64,000 nucleotides of DNA. Origin: Koleobacter methoxysyntrophicus (GTDB taxonomy: Bacteria > Bacillota > Thermosediminibacteria > Koleobacterales > Koleobacteraceae). Shown here piece after piece: positions 36,189 through 44,650 of this stretch (its first letter is position 1; each line of letters opens with the position of its first letter). The stretch covers positions 2,616,888-2,680,887 of the forward strand of contig NZ_CP059066.1 of NCBI RefSeq assembly GCF_017301615.1, in the 5' to 3' direction. The notes under the pieces were generated by a model, which did not search any database, had not been told where the DNA came from, and saw only the letters and a list, made by a program, of their open reading frames with translations. The position numbers and the translations under genes were made by a program.

Positions 36189-37031
36189 TTACTTCCCCCT
36201 TTTTATAATCTCCAAAACCTTACTAGCTGTCTCCTCTACAGCTTTGTTTGTAACATTAATTACCCTGCAGCCCAGCTGGTTCATTATTTTGTCCGCATAA
36301 TCTAGTTCTTCCATTATTCTTTTCAAACTAGCATAATTAGCTCTTTCATTTAATCCCAATGACTTGAGTCTTTCTTTACGTATTTCAAAGAGCTGTTCAG
36401 GATTAATAGTTAACCCGATAATCTTAGAAGAAGGTTGTTGAAACAATTCATCAGGTGGTACAACTTCAGGAACCAATGGAACATTGGCTACCTTATATCT
36501 CTTGTGGGCAAGATACATGCTTAAAGGAGTCTTAGATGTCCTTGATACACCTATAAAAATTATATCTGCCCTCGGAAGGCCTCTTGGGTCTTTGCCATCA
36601 TCGTACTTTACAGCAAATTCGATGGCTTCAATCTTTTTAAAATATTCTTCATCCAGTTTTCTTACAAGACCCGGCTCGAGTTTAGGAGAAATCTTCATTA
36701 CCTTAGAAAAAGCAGCCATCATAGGTCCCATTATATCAACTATTGGTATCCCAAGCATATTTGCCTTTCCTATCAGATAGTCCCTTACATCGGGAAGGAT
36801 TATGGTTGCCACTATTATACTGTATTTTTCAAGCCTGGCCTCCTCAATTATTTCATCGATATATTCTTTATCTGTAACATATGGAAATCGCTTTATTTCC
36901 ACATTACCTGAATCAAATTGGCTTGCTGCAGCTCTGGTTACTAATTCCGCAGTTTCGCCAATGGAATCAGAAACCACAAAAACTTTGGGTACAGGAAAAT
37001 TCTTGTCTTCTATCTTAATCTCCTCCTCCAT
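36189..37031 (-). CDS. PPDK regulatory protein (bifunctional kinase/pyrophosphorylase)
   Basis: The 280-residue protein is a DUF299/PpsR-YqfL homologue. The family phosphorylates and dephosphorylates PPDK or PEP synthetase on the threonine next to the catalytic histidine, using ADP and phosphate. The P-loop-like motif GVSRTSKTPLSMYLA lies near residue 155, and FVVSDSIGETAE at the N-terminus. Start and the ccpN stop overlap in TAATG, and ppdK follows after three bases, so enzyme and regulator are made together. Confidence 0.94.
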   Translation of the reverse strand: MEEEIKIEDKNFPVPKVFVVSDSIGETAELVTRAAASQFDSGNVEIKRFPYVTDKEYIDEIIEEARLEKYSIIVATIILPDVRDYLIGKANMLGIPIVDIMGPMMAAFSKVMKISPKLEPGLVRKLDEEYFKKIEAIEFAVKYDDGKDPRGLPRADIIFIGVSRTSKTPLSMYLAHKRYKVANVPLVPEVVPPDELFQQPSSKIIGLTINPEQLFEIRKERLKSLGLNERANYASLKRIMEELDYADKIMNQLGCRVINVTNKAVEETASKVLEIIKRGK

Positions 37032-37678
37032 TAGTAATTTCCTAACTCTACAAAAATCTTTGTTATATTGGTTTTTGTAATTTTACCGACTATTTTATAT
37101 TTACTGGTTGTATCCCCTTCTTTTTTAACCGGAATAATAACGGGAAGGGCATCAACTTCATGTTCAACTATTTTCTTGGCTGCCTGATAAACGGTATCCT
37201 CAGGACCTACGGTAATTATATTTGGCATACGGGTCATTATAATCCCTACAGGGACCTTATGGATATCCATGTTACCAATAGCTATCTTCAATAAGTCTTT
37301 TCTTGAAACTACCCCTGCCAAATAACCCTCTTCGTCCATTACAAACAAAGTACCGGTATCTTCTAAAAAAAGGGTTACAATAGCATCATAAACAGAAGTA
37401 TTTTCCTGTACAACAACAGGAACCCTTTTAACATCTTTCACTTTAATCTTTTTAATGTACTCAGAAATAAAATTCATCACCGATTTTCCCGAGTAAAAAT
37501 ATCCTACCCTTGGCCTGGCTTCTAAAATACCGGCCATTGTGAGAATCGCTAGATCAGGTCTTAAAGCAGCTCTGCTGAGATTTAACTTATCGGCAATTTG
37601 CTCACTCGTGATAGGTTCGTTCTCTTTCACAATTTCAATAATCTCTTCCTGCCTTGCTGTCAATTCTATATAGATCAC
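37031..37678 (-). CDS. ccpN: HTH-CBS transcriptional regulator, CcpN type
   Basis: The 215-residue protein has an N-terminal winged helix (LTARQEEIIEIVKENEPITS; LNLSRAALRPDLAILT) and two CBS domains (residues about 75-210), as in B. subtilis CcpN (YqzB), which represses gluconeogenic genes in glucose. Here it is transcribed directly with ppsR and ppdK. The exact start is uncertain: GTG at 37678 is close to its SD; a TTG seven codons later is possible. A palindromic site upstream could be its own operator. Confidence 0.88.
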   Translation of the reverse strand: MIYIELTARQEEIIEIVKENEPITSEQIADKLNLSRAALRPDLAILTMAGILEARPRVGYFYSGKSVMNFISEYIKKIKVKDVKRVPVVVQENTSVYDAIVTLFLEDTGTLFVMDEEGYLAGVVSRKDLLKIAIGNMDIHKVPVGIIMTRMPNIITVGPEDTVYQAAKKIVEHEVDALPVIIPVKKEGDTTSKYKIVGKITKTNITKIFVELGNY

Positions 37679-37695
37679 CGCCTTCCCTATTGTGT

Positions 37696-37735
37696 TATAC
37701 TATATTTTATTTTTATTTGTATAGTATATACTATA
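37696..37735 (-). promoter_or_regulatory. Palindromic operator-like sites upstream of ccpN
   Basis: TATAGTATATACTATA (37720-37735) is a perfect 16-base palindrome, and TATACTATA (37696-37704) repeats one half 15 bases closer to the gene. The pair covers the expected promoter -10 area of ccpN, which suggests autoregulation. I do not claim a match to the published CcpN site. Confidence 0.5.
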
Positions 37736-37856
37736 TAGATTTTAAATTTCCTCTTTTTTTGACAAAATTATTTTTTGATCAACTTAGATATTTACCTACT
37801 AATGCTTAACTTAAAACAGTCATCTCTCTTATATATAAGGCTAACTAAACATGAAA

Positions 37857-37881
37857 GTGGAAAGGGAGAATCCCTTTCCAC
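37857..37881 (-). terminator. Hairpin after the DUF4342 gene
   Basis: GTGGAAAGGG and CCCTTTCCAC form a perfect 10-bp stem with a five-base loop about 48 bases after the stop codon. On the minus strand it is followed by TTTCATGTTT, a weak T tract. Confidence 0.6.
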
Positions 37882-37928
37882 AAATCAAAGATTGTTTTCT
37901 TTTTTTAAAGAGCAATTTTTAAACTCGA

Positions 37929-38336
37929 TTAAGTTTGCGCGTCATCAGCTTTTTCATCATTCCCGTTTTTTTCTACCTCCAGAGTGCACCGGGCCGCCAT
38001 AGCTGCTATTACTCCCAAAATGGCAAGGTGGGGAACCAATAATGCTCCAACCGCTCCTGCAGTTACTGGAAATTCAACCAATATCTTATCATCCTGCTTC
38101 ACCCTTATCTTTGTAACATTTCCTTTTTTAATTAACTCCTTTATTTTTGTAATAAGTTCAGTGCCTTTTACACTTATTTCTTCTGTCCACTTTTTCTCCA
38201 GTTCTTTTTCCTCTTCGATCAAAATCAGGGCATCCACCAGGTCTCCTCCTGCTTTTTCCAAAGCCTTTTTTGCTTCCTTATAACTACATCCAGTCCGTTC
38301 CCTAATTGTATCAATTTTTTCTAGACTGATTTCCAT
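37929..38336 (-). CDS. DUF4342 protein with UBA/TS-N-like N-terminus
   Basis: The 135-residue protein begins with a UBA/elongation-factor-Ts-like helical domain (IDTIRERTGCSYKEAKKALEKAGGDLVDALILIEE), followed by a charged segment and a DUF4342 domain with a hydrophobic stretch (VTAGAVGALLVPHLAILGVIAAMAA) that could be a membrane helix or hairpin. It stands alone between recO and ccpN. Function is unknown; families with this arrangement are common in clostridia. Confidence 0.8.
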   Translation of the reverse strand: MEISLEKIDTIRERTGCSYKEAKKALEKAGGDLVDALILIEEEKELEKKWTEEISVKGTELITKIKELIKKGNVTKIRVKQDDKILVEFPVTAGAVGALLVPHLAILGVIAAMAARCTLEVEKNGNDEKADDAQT

Positions 38337-38473
38337 ATCGATTCCTCCTGATATTTATTGACGCTTACCAACCTTTAATTTCAATAGCTGGAACCTTCAC
38401 AGCATATTTAGGTTAGCTGTAAATTTTTATCTTTAACGCCCTTATAAGCTTTAGGGTGCTCTTGATATTATAT

Positions 38474-39232
38474 CTAGGTCATAGTTTTGTTCTTAACTTT
38501 ATTTAAAAATTCCAGGGATTTTAATTTCTTTTCAAGGTGGTAAGTAATATATGACCTCATCACTCTTTCTAATTCTTGTTTTAAATTTAAAGAGGTTTTA
38601 ATCAAAGCAAGTTGCTCAAATTTTATCACAGCAAGAGATCTCATGAGTTTCAAGGTTCCTCTTTCGATTTGCATAGATTCCTGTCCCATTCTAAAGCACC
38701 TGCTGCATACAGCACCACCCATAGATGCATTAAAATAAATTTCCCCTTCTTCTAATGACCCACCACAGTAAACACAGCTTTCCATATATGGTAAAAGACC
38801 AATTAAAAGCAATAATTTCATTTCAAAAAATCGGGCTATCAGTTCTATATCATTTCCTTTTAATATCCAATGAAGAGTTTTTAAAAAGAGGAAAAATACC
38901 TCTTCATTTTTTTCCCTTTCCGGTAGAAACTCGTTAATCAATTCAGCCATATAGGATGCATAGGTCAATTTCTCCAGATCATCCCTTATTTTAAAAAAGG
39001 ATTCCTTTATCTCGCACTGGCTGATATTATCTAAGTTTTTACCCTCAAATATCAAGAATTCGCTATATGTAAATATCTGAGTTCCTCCTATTAAACGGTT
39101 CCTGGGTCTCTTGACACCTCTGGCAACAGCCCTTATTTTACCGTATTCCCTGGATAACAAAGTTATTATCCTATCAGCTTCCCCCATATTGCAATGGCGG
39201 AGGACTATAGCCTGAGTCCTGTAAAGCGCCAT
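38474..39232 (-). CDS. recO: DNA repair protein RecO
   Basis: RecO helps load RecA at gaps through the RecFOR pathway. The 252-residue protein has the N-terminal OB fold (YRTQAIVLRHCNMGEADRII; GKIRAVARGVKRPRNRL) and a C-terminal zinc finger, CVYCGG and CSRCF. The ATG at 39232 follows GGAGGAGAG; the upstream start at 39268 is less likely. It follows era, as in B. subtilis. Confidence 0.94.
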   Translation of the reverse strand: MALYRTQAIVLRHCNMGEADRIITLLSREYGKIRAVARGVKRPRNRLIGGTQIFTYSEFLIFEGKNLDNISQCEIKESFFKIRDDLEKLTYASYMAELINEFLPEREKNEEVFFLFLKTLHWILKGNDIELIARFFEMKLLLLIGLLPYMESCVYCGGSLEEGEIYFNASMGGAVCSRCFRMGQESMQIERGTLKLMRSLAVIKFEQLALIKTSLNLKQELERVMRSYITYHLEKKLKSLEFLNKVKNKTMT

Positions 39233-39283
39233 TTTTCTCTCCTCCAACCTTATTATACTCCTTAACACTATAAAATATGTATA

Positions 39284-40174
39284 TCAGCTATATCCCAGAT
39301 TTCTGAGAAAATCCTGTTTATTCCTCCAATCCCTTTTTACTTTTACCCATAGATCTAAAAATACTTTTGCCCCTAAAAGATTTTCTATATCCAAACGCGC
39401 CAATCTTCCTATCTCCTTTAGCATTCTACCATTCTTTCCGATAATTATGCCCTTATGGGACTCCTTTTCACAGTAAATTGTTACTCTTATATATATCAAT
39501 TCTTTTTCCTTTCTTTCTTCTATTCCCTCAACATCAACGGCAATACCATGGGGGACCTCCTGTTCAAGTAGATGCAGTATCTTTTCCCTCACTAGTTCTG
39601 TTATAATAAACCTTTCCGGCTGGTCTGTGACAATATCATCAGGATAGTATTTAGGCCCTTCGGGCATAATTCCTTTAAGGGTGTCCAGGAGGTTGTCCAG
39701 ATTAGCTTGATGAAGGGCCGAAATGGGAATAATATCATAGAAATCCATATCTGCCCTGTACTTTTTTATTATACCGTCAATTTCTTCCCTCGACAGCAGG
39801 TCAATTTTATTCAGTACCAGGATAACGGGAGTTTTAATCTTTTTTAATATTCCTAGAATATAATCATCTCCTGGACCAATATCCTTACTATCTGTCATAA
39901 ATAGGATGGCATCTACTTCTTCCAAGGTTCGTATGGCAGTATTCACCATGTATTCACCGAGTCTATGTTTTGGTTTATGAATCCCGGGGGTATCTATAAA
40001 AACTATCTGAAAATCTTTTCCTGTTAATACACCACGAATAGCATTCCTGGTAGTTTGGGGTTTATCGGACATAATTACTACTTTTTGTTTCAAAAATGTA
40101 TTCAGCAGCGTAGATTTTCCGACATTAGGTCTGCCTATTATAGATACAAATCCCGATCTAAACACCTTTTCCAT
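39284..40174 (-). CDS. era: GTPase Era
   Basis: Era is a GTPase that binds 16S rRNA during 30S assembly. The 296-residue protein has G1 GRPNVGKST, G3 DTPGIHKPKH, G4 NKID and a C-terminal KH domain (IGKNGRMLKEIGRLARLDIENLLG). The ATG at 40174 has GGGAGG upstream and matches the family start; the longer frame to 40237 would overlap the DUF3048 gene. Confidence 0.95.
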   Translation of the reverse strand: MEKVFRSGFVSIIGRPNVGKSTLLNTFLKQKVVIMSDKPQTTRNAIRGVLTGKDFQIVFIDTPGIHKPKHRLGEYMVNTAIRTLEEVDAILFMTDSKDIGPGDDYILGILKKIKTPVILVLNKIDLLSREEIDGIIKKYRADMDFYDIIPISALHQANLDNLLDTLKGIMPEGPKYYPDDIVTDQPERFIITELVREKILHLLEQEVPHGIAVDVEGIEERKEKELIYIRVTIYCEKESHKGIIIGKNGRMLKEIGRLARLDIENLLGAKVFLDLWVKVKRDWRNKQDFLRNLGYS

Positions 40175-40223
40175 TGCCTCAACCTCCCGGTAGTTGCATT
40201 GACCTAAGTTAATAATATATATA

Positions 40224-41294
40224 TTATTCAAAATCAATTTTTGAATCTTGAGGGACCAAATGTACCCAGGTATTTCCTGTATTCAGTTTCAGTTCATTGT
40301 TATCCTTATCCAGAAAACGGGTTGGGCTTCTTCTTGTCTCTTTTTGCCAGCTTATTTCCTTAAAACAGCCATTAGATATGTAATATCCCTTACCTTTCCC
40401 TACCATCTGTATATCAAGACGCCCTTCAGAGTCAATTACCTTAGCATTTACAGATTGTATTATAATGTTTTTAGCTTGAATTTGCTTATTATTATTTGCA
40501 TCAAGGTGGGGATTATTTTCTATATATCTAAGATAAACCTTTTGTACAGGGTCGAACTCATATGTTATAGTGTATTTCACCGGTGGGTATATAATTGTTA
40601 CCTTTTTAGCAGGCCGGTCCGAAGGAATCATATCTTCCTCATTAAAATAAAATTTTCTCATTTCCTTTTCCCCGTCATAACCTCTCCTTTTAGCAGTATT
40701 TCTTATTCTCTCTATACTCGTGTACTTGTCATGGGGCTCTTTCCGACCGGAATAACGGTAAAATGTAGCACCGTCATGTATACCATTCATACCCTCGATC
40801 TTGAGCTTTGGTATCTGTTCCCACGCCTGAGGGCTTCCTCCAAAATATGCATATATAGCATTATATTCCATAACTAGATCAAGGTAATAATGTCGCGCAC
40901 TTCTTACCGGTCCGATCTCAAGGGCCTGATTATGGAGGAAGAGGGCCAAAAACCTGGTAATTCCCCCTTCAACAGGAAGTTCGTACACCACTTCTGCATC
41001 AGCCAAACCCGATTGAGGTCTGGCCTTGGGATGGTTATCTATCATAACGGCAATAGCTCTCTTATTCTCAATCTGACTCTTTTCAATTATTTCTCCTCCT
41101 AAAGGGCATATTACGGGATCGATGATAACGGGCTCTTCAGCATTTTTTACCGGGTCTTCAATATTATCCTCAGGATTTTCAACACTTTCTGGATCCATTA
41201 CCGGCTGAGTTTGGTGTTTTGAACACCCGGCAGAAAAAAGGATAATTATAATTATCGCGATTATATATCCTTTTAGCAAATAGTATCGAAACAT
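40224..41294 (-). CDS. DUF3048-family lipoprotein
   Basis: The 356-residue protein has a lipoprotein signal peptide with lipobox LFSAGC (Cys24), an acidic low-complexity linker rich in Glu, Asp, Pro and Val (residues 30-58), and the DUF3048 domain (RAIAVMIDNHPKARPQSGLA; EVVYELPVEGGITRFLALF; GPVRSARHYYLDLVMEYNA). It is expected on the outer face of the membrane. YerB of B. subtilis is a relative. Function is unknown. It sits in the era operon. Confidence 0.88.
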   Translation of the reverse strand: MFRYYLLKGYIIAIIIIILFSAGCSKHQTQPVMDPESVENPEDNIEDPVKNAEEPVIIDPVICPLGGEIIEKSQIENKRAIAVMIDNHPKARPQSGLADAEVVYELPVEGGITRFLALFLHNQALEIGPVRSARHYYLDLVMEYNAIYAYFGGSPQAWEQIPKLKIEGMNGIHDGATFYRYSGRKEPHDKYTSIERIRNTAKRRGYDGEKEMRKFYFNEEDMIPSDRPAKKVTIIYPPVKYTITYEFDPVQKVYLRYIENNPHLDANNNKQIQAKNIIIQSVNAKVIDSEGRLDIQMVGKGKGYYISNGCFKEISWQKETRRSPTRFLDKDNNELKLNTGNTWVHLVPQDSKIDFE

Positions 41295-41333
41295 GTTATG
41301 TAAATCCCCCTTATTTTAAGCATTAGCCTTTAT

Positions 41334-42026
41334 CTAGATACTAAAAATCAATAGGGCTACTAAAACCCCCAGAATTCCACCTAAAATTACTTCCCAAATA
41401 GTATGTATACCGCTTTCAACCCTGGTATGAGCGACAAGGATAGCCATGAGTAGACTAAGGGTTATTACAAGGACATCACCCGTAAGAATAGAAATCATGA
41501 TAAAAAGGGAAAAAGCAAGGGCACTGTGGCCACTTATCAATCCCCCTTTTAAATGGCTCCCTTTCAGCGAAAGGGTTTTGATTATCACAATCAATAAAGA
41601 AACTATAATAATAGTAATAAATGTTAAGTATGGAGGTGATTGCTTGATTTTAAAAAATGTATTAGGTATGAATTGACTTAATCTATCAAAGAAGATTAAA
41701 TAGCCGACCACAATAGAATTAAAAGCTGCAATTAGAACAGCACCTGCCGCAACATTTTTTGCAATCCTGGCCTGAGGATGGTACTTTTTGGTGATTATAT
41801 CTATGCTTGATTCTATAGCGGTATTTATCATCTCGCAAATAATAACAAGGGAAATAGCAAAAAGCAACATCAGCATCTCAAGTCTGGTTAGATCAAAAAA
41901 ACTGCTAAAAAAGAGAACAGCTACTGCCAAAGCAAAATGAATTCTCATGTTTCTCTGGGTTTTAAGTACATGTATTACTCCATCTATAGCATCGTTGAAA
42001 CTATCTATAAGCTTTCTAACCTTCAT
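41334..42026 (-). CDS. Diacylglycerol kinase (undecaprenol kinase) - PAP2 phosphatase fusion
   Basis: The 230-residue protein joins a DgkA domain (residues 1-115; FALAVAVLFF, and the catalytic CEMINTAIESSIDII) to a PAP2 domain (residues 120-230; GGLISGHSALAFSLF and HTRVESGIHTIWEV, the second and third PAP2 motifs). Gram-positive DgkA enzymes phosphorylate undecaprenol, and PAP2 enzymes remove phosphate from lipid carriers, so one polypeptide carries opposing or sequential lipid-phosphate activities. The PAP2 first motif is reduced (KTLSLKGSHLKGG). Confidence 0.9.
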   Translation of the reverse strand: MKVRKLIDSFNDAIDGVIHVLKTQRNMRIHFALAVAVLFFSSFFDLTRLEMLMLLFAISLVIICEMINTAIESSIDIITKKYHPQARIAKNVAAGAVLIAAFNSIVVGYLIFFDRLSQFIPNTFFKIKQSPPYLTFITIIIVSLLIVIIKTLSLKGSHLKGGLISGHSALAFSLFIMISILTGDVLVITLSLLMAILVAHTRVESGIHTIWEVILGGILGVLVALLIFSI

Positions 42027-42082
42027 TATAAAAAACCCCTCTAGTTCTAATTTAAAAGTCGTATCTCAATAAGAAATACTAT

Positions 42083-42544
42083 TTATCTAGTTATTTTCAA
42101 ACCTGAAAGAATTTCTTCTTCTCTAGCCCTCATTTCCCTCTGATCATCATCATTTATATGGTCATATCCAAGCAGATGAAGGAGACCGTGAACAGCAAGA
42201 TAAGCAAGTTCCCTTTCAAAAGAATGGCCGTAATCCTTCCTCTGCTCCTCCACCCTTTCCAAAGATATAACTATATCACCTAGAGGAATCTCTCCTTCAT
42301 AGGGCATCTCTTCGTTAAAGTTATCAATCATAGGAAAGGAGAGAACATCTGTAGGGTTGTCGATTCCCCTGTGCTTCTTATTAAGGTTTCGGATATGTTC
42401 ATCATCTGTAAGAACTATACTTACTTCTGCTCTATCATCTGCCCCCTCAATTTTCAGGGCATGCTGAATTACTTTTTCCAGGAAACTCAACATCATGTCA
42501 GTTACTTCCACTATATTCTGTTGATTCATTATCAGTACCGCCAT
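42083..42544 (-). CDS. ybeY: Endoribonuclease YbeY
   Basis: YbeY is a zinc-dependent RNase needed for 16S rRNA 3'-end maturation and ribosome quality control. The 153-residue protein has the metal motif HGLLHLLGYDH near the C-terminus and GDIVISLERV. The ATG at 42544 has AAAGGGG upstream. It overlaps the 3' end of pgpH by 47 bases, matching the conserved phoH-pgpH-ybeY-dgkA-era order. Confidence 0.95.
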   Translation of the reverse strand: MAVLIMNQQNIVEVTDMMLSFLEKVIQHALKIEGADDRAEVSIVLTDDEHIRNLNKKHRGIDNPTDVLSFPMIDNFNEEMPYEGEIPLGDIVISLERVEEQRKDYGHSFERELAYLAVHGLLHLLGYDHINDDDQREMRAREEEILSGLKITR

Positions 42545-44636
42545 TTTTAAGCTTTCCCCTTTCAAATTCCTTAATGGCTTTAGGATACTCGATTCTGCTG
42601 TGAAAAATACCGGCCAAAATCTTTGAAAAAATGGCTGCTATATTATCTAAATCTTTAAGAGTAAGGTCACAGGCATTAAGCTGATCGTCATTAAGTCTAT
42701 CTTTAATAATTTCCCTTACCAAACCCTCAATTCTACCTGCAGTAGGTTTTGAAAGGGACCTAATGGCCGCTTCCACGGAATCAGCTAGCATTACAATAGC
42801 GGCTTCTTTTGTCTTGGGTTTCGGGCCTTCATATCTAAAGCTGGATTCTGCAACAGATTCTGAGCTGTCCTGTTCCTTTGCTTTATGGTAGAAATATGTT
42901 AGAAGGGATGTACCGTGATGCTGTTTGATTATATCCACCACAGGCCCAGGAAGTTTATATGCTTTTGCCAATTCCAGACCATCTTTTATATGTGATGTTA
43001 TTATTAAGCTGCTCAAAGATGGAGTCAGTTTATCATGGGGATTTTCTGATGTAAGCTGATTTTCGATAAAAAAGTAGGGCCTCTTAATCTTCCCTATATC
43101 ATGATAAGTTGCTCCCACCCTAGCCAGAAGGGAGTTCCCTCCCACAGCTTCTGCTGCTGCCTCTGCGAGGTTTCCTACAATTATGGAGTGATGGTAGGTT
43201 CCAGGTGCTTCTACTAACAATCTCTTCAAAAGAGGCTGGTTGGGATTAGATAATTCAATGAGTTTTACCGCTGAAGTAACTCCGAAAGCATTTTCAATAA
43301 AAGGCAGAAGGCCTATAGCTAAAACGACAGAAAAAACCCCGTTTATTATACCCCATAAACCCTTTCTAAATACGTCTAAATAGGTATAATTTTCCATACA
43401 ACCAATCCCCAGAATGACAACTGCATTTGCAATAGCAATCATGAATCCGGCCCTTGTTAAATCAGACCTCTGCTGTAACCTGGATACACTGAACATTCCA
43501 ACCGTTCCTCCCACCAAAGCAACTAACGTATAATGAAAATCATTTCGTGTTATAATCCCTATCAAAATGCCCAGCACCAAATTTATCAGCATGGCCACCT
43601 TAGGGTTTACGAAAATGGTTATTAAAATTACTCCTGAAGCCACCGGGATAAGATAACCCGATATCAAAAAAATTCCTCTTGCAATTAAAAGGTTAGACAA
43701 AATAATCAGGTAAATAAGGATTAACAGTTTTTTATTAAACAAAATATCCTTATAAAACAGAAAGAGAAAAATAAAAACAAGGGCCTGGAAGGTTATTACA
43801 AGGAATGAAATGCCGGTAATTTTTTTAATATTTATAATCCTGCCTTGAGCTAATAAATCTAAGTCTTTTAAAATTTCTAGATGTTCATCGGTAATTTTAT
43901 GCCCTTTTTGGACAATTATTTCATTTTTTAATATCTTTACAGGTATAACAGAATTAATTGCTTCCCACTGTTCTTGCTCTGTTGCTACCCTATCAAAAAC
44001 CATATTAGGTCTTAAAAGGGATATAGCGATCTCTTCCCCCAGGTTTTTCAATTCCTTAGGCAATTTAACACTTCTAAATCCCTCAATGAGAAGGGTTTTT
44101 GCCTTATCAAGATTATCCTCTTTTATTCCTCCTTCTAGAATCTCCTCGGTTATTTTCAGGGTTTCTTCTTCCAGTCGTTTAAGGTCATCTGGGTCTGTTT
44201 TAAAAAAGGTTTTGTATCCTTCTTCTGTTAATTCAATATCGATTTTTTCTTTCAACTCTTCTAATATCTTACTCTCAGGCCTACCGGACTCTTTTTTTAA
44301 AACGTACACGGATTGAAAAATCTCCTTAATCTCTGCCATTACTTCTTCTGTTATTTTAGAATCCTGGGTGAATTTTTTAGGTACGGATTTAACTGCTTCT
44401 TCCTGTAATTTTCTAGTTGCCGGCAAATTTATTGTATCTTTAGGTGCTATGATGTCTTCTGGTGCAATATCTCCCACCTTTAAATCATATCTTTCAGGTG
44501 TAATGGAGGTAGCAATTATAGTATAAACTGACAAAAAAACGACAACCTGTATAACAGCAATTTGGAAGACAAAACTTCCTAAAATTCTTCCGAGAAGTGT
44601 ATTACTAAAAAAGCCCTTAATCCCCTTAAAAATCAT
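42498..44636 (-). CDS. pgpH: Cyclic-di-AMP phosphodiesterase PgpH (7TM-HD family)
   Basis: The 712-residue protein has one N-terminal membrane helix, an extracellular 7TMR-HDED domain (residues about 50-265), a seven-helix membrane block and a C-terminal HD domain (HHSIIVGNLAEAAAE; ATYHDIGKIKRP; EAAIVMLADSVEAA). PgpH hydrolyses c-di-AMP, a signal for potassium and turgor control. The gene sits between phoH and ybeY, the standard arrangement for YqfF. Confidence 0.94.
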   Translation of the reverse strand: MIFKGIKGFFSNTLLGRILGSFVFQIAVIQVVVFLSVYTIIATSITPERYDLKVGDIAPEDIIAPKDTINLPATRKLQEEAVKSVPKKFTQDSKITEEVMAEIKEIFQSVYVLKKESGRPESKILEELKEKIDIELTEEGYKTFFKTDPDDLKRLEEETLKITEEILEGGIKEDNLDKAKTLLIEGFRSVKLPKELKNLGEEIAISLLRPNMVFDRVATEQEQWEAINSVIPVKILKNEIIVQKGHKITDEHLEILKDLDLLAQGRIINIKKITGISFLVITFQALVFIFLFLFYKDILFNKKLLILIYLIILSNLLIARGIFLISGYLIPVASGVILITIFVNPKVAMLINLVLGILIGIITRNDFHYTLVALVGGTVGMFSVSRLQQRSDLTRAGFMIAIANAVVILGIGCMENYTYLDVFRKGLWGIINGVFSVVLAIGLLPFIENAFGVTSAVKLIELSNPNQPLLKRLLVEAPGTYHHSIIVGNLAEAAAEAVGGNSLLARVGATYHDIGKIKRPYFFIENQLTSENPHDKLTPSLSSLIITSHIKDGLELAKAYKLPGPVVDIIKQHHGTSLLTYFYHKAKEQDSSESVAESSFRYEGPKPKTKEAAIVMLADSVEAAIRSLSKPTAGRIEGLVREIIKDRLNDDQLNACDLTLKDLDNIAAIFSKILAGIFHSRIEYPKAIKEFERGKLKNGGTDNESTEYSGSN

Positions 44637-44650
44637 AATATAACAACCCC

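Noticed and set aside
37857-37881. REP-type repeat
   Set aside because: Only one copy seen in the window; it fits a simple hairpin after the DUF4342 gene.
40248-40877. Plus-strand open frames opposite host genes, e.g. the 209-codon frame opposite the DUF3048 gene
   Set aside because: They lie fully antisense to well-supported genes, lack recognisable domains and show atypical composition; they are shadows of the true frames.
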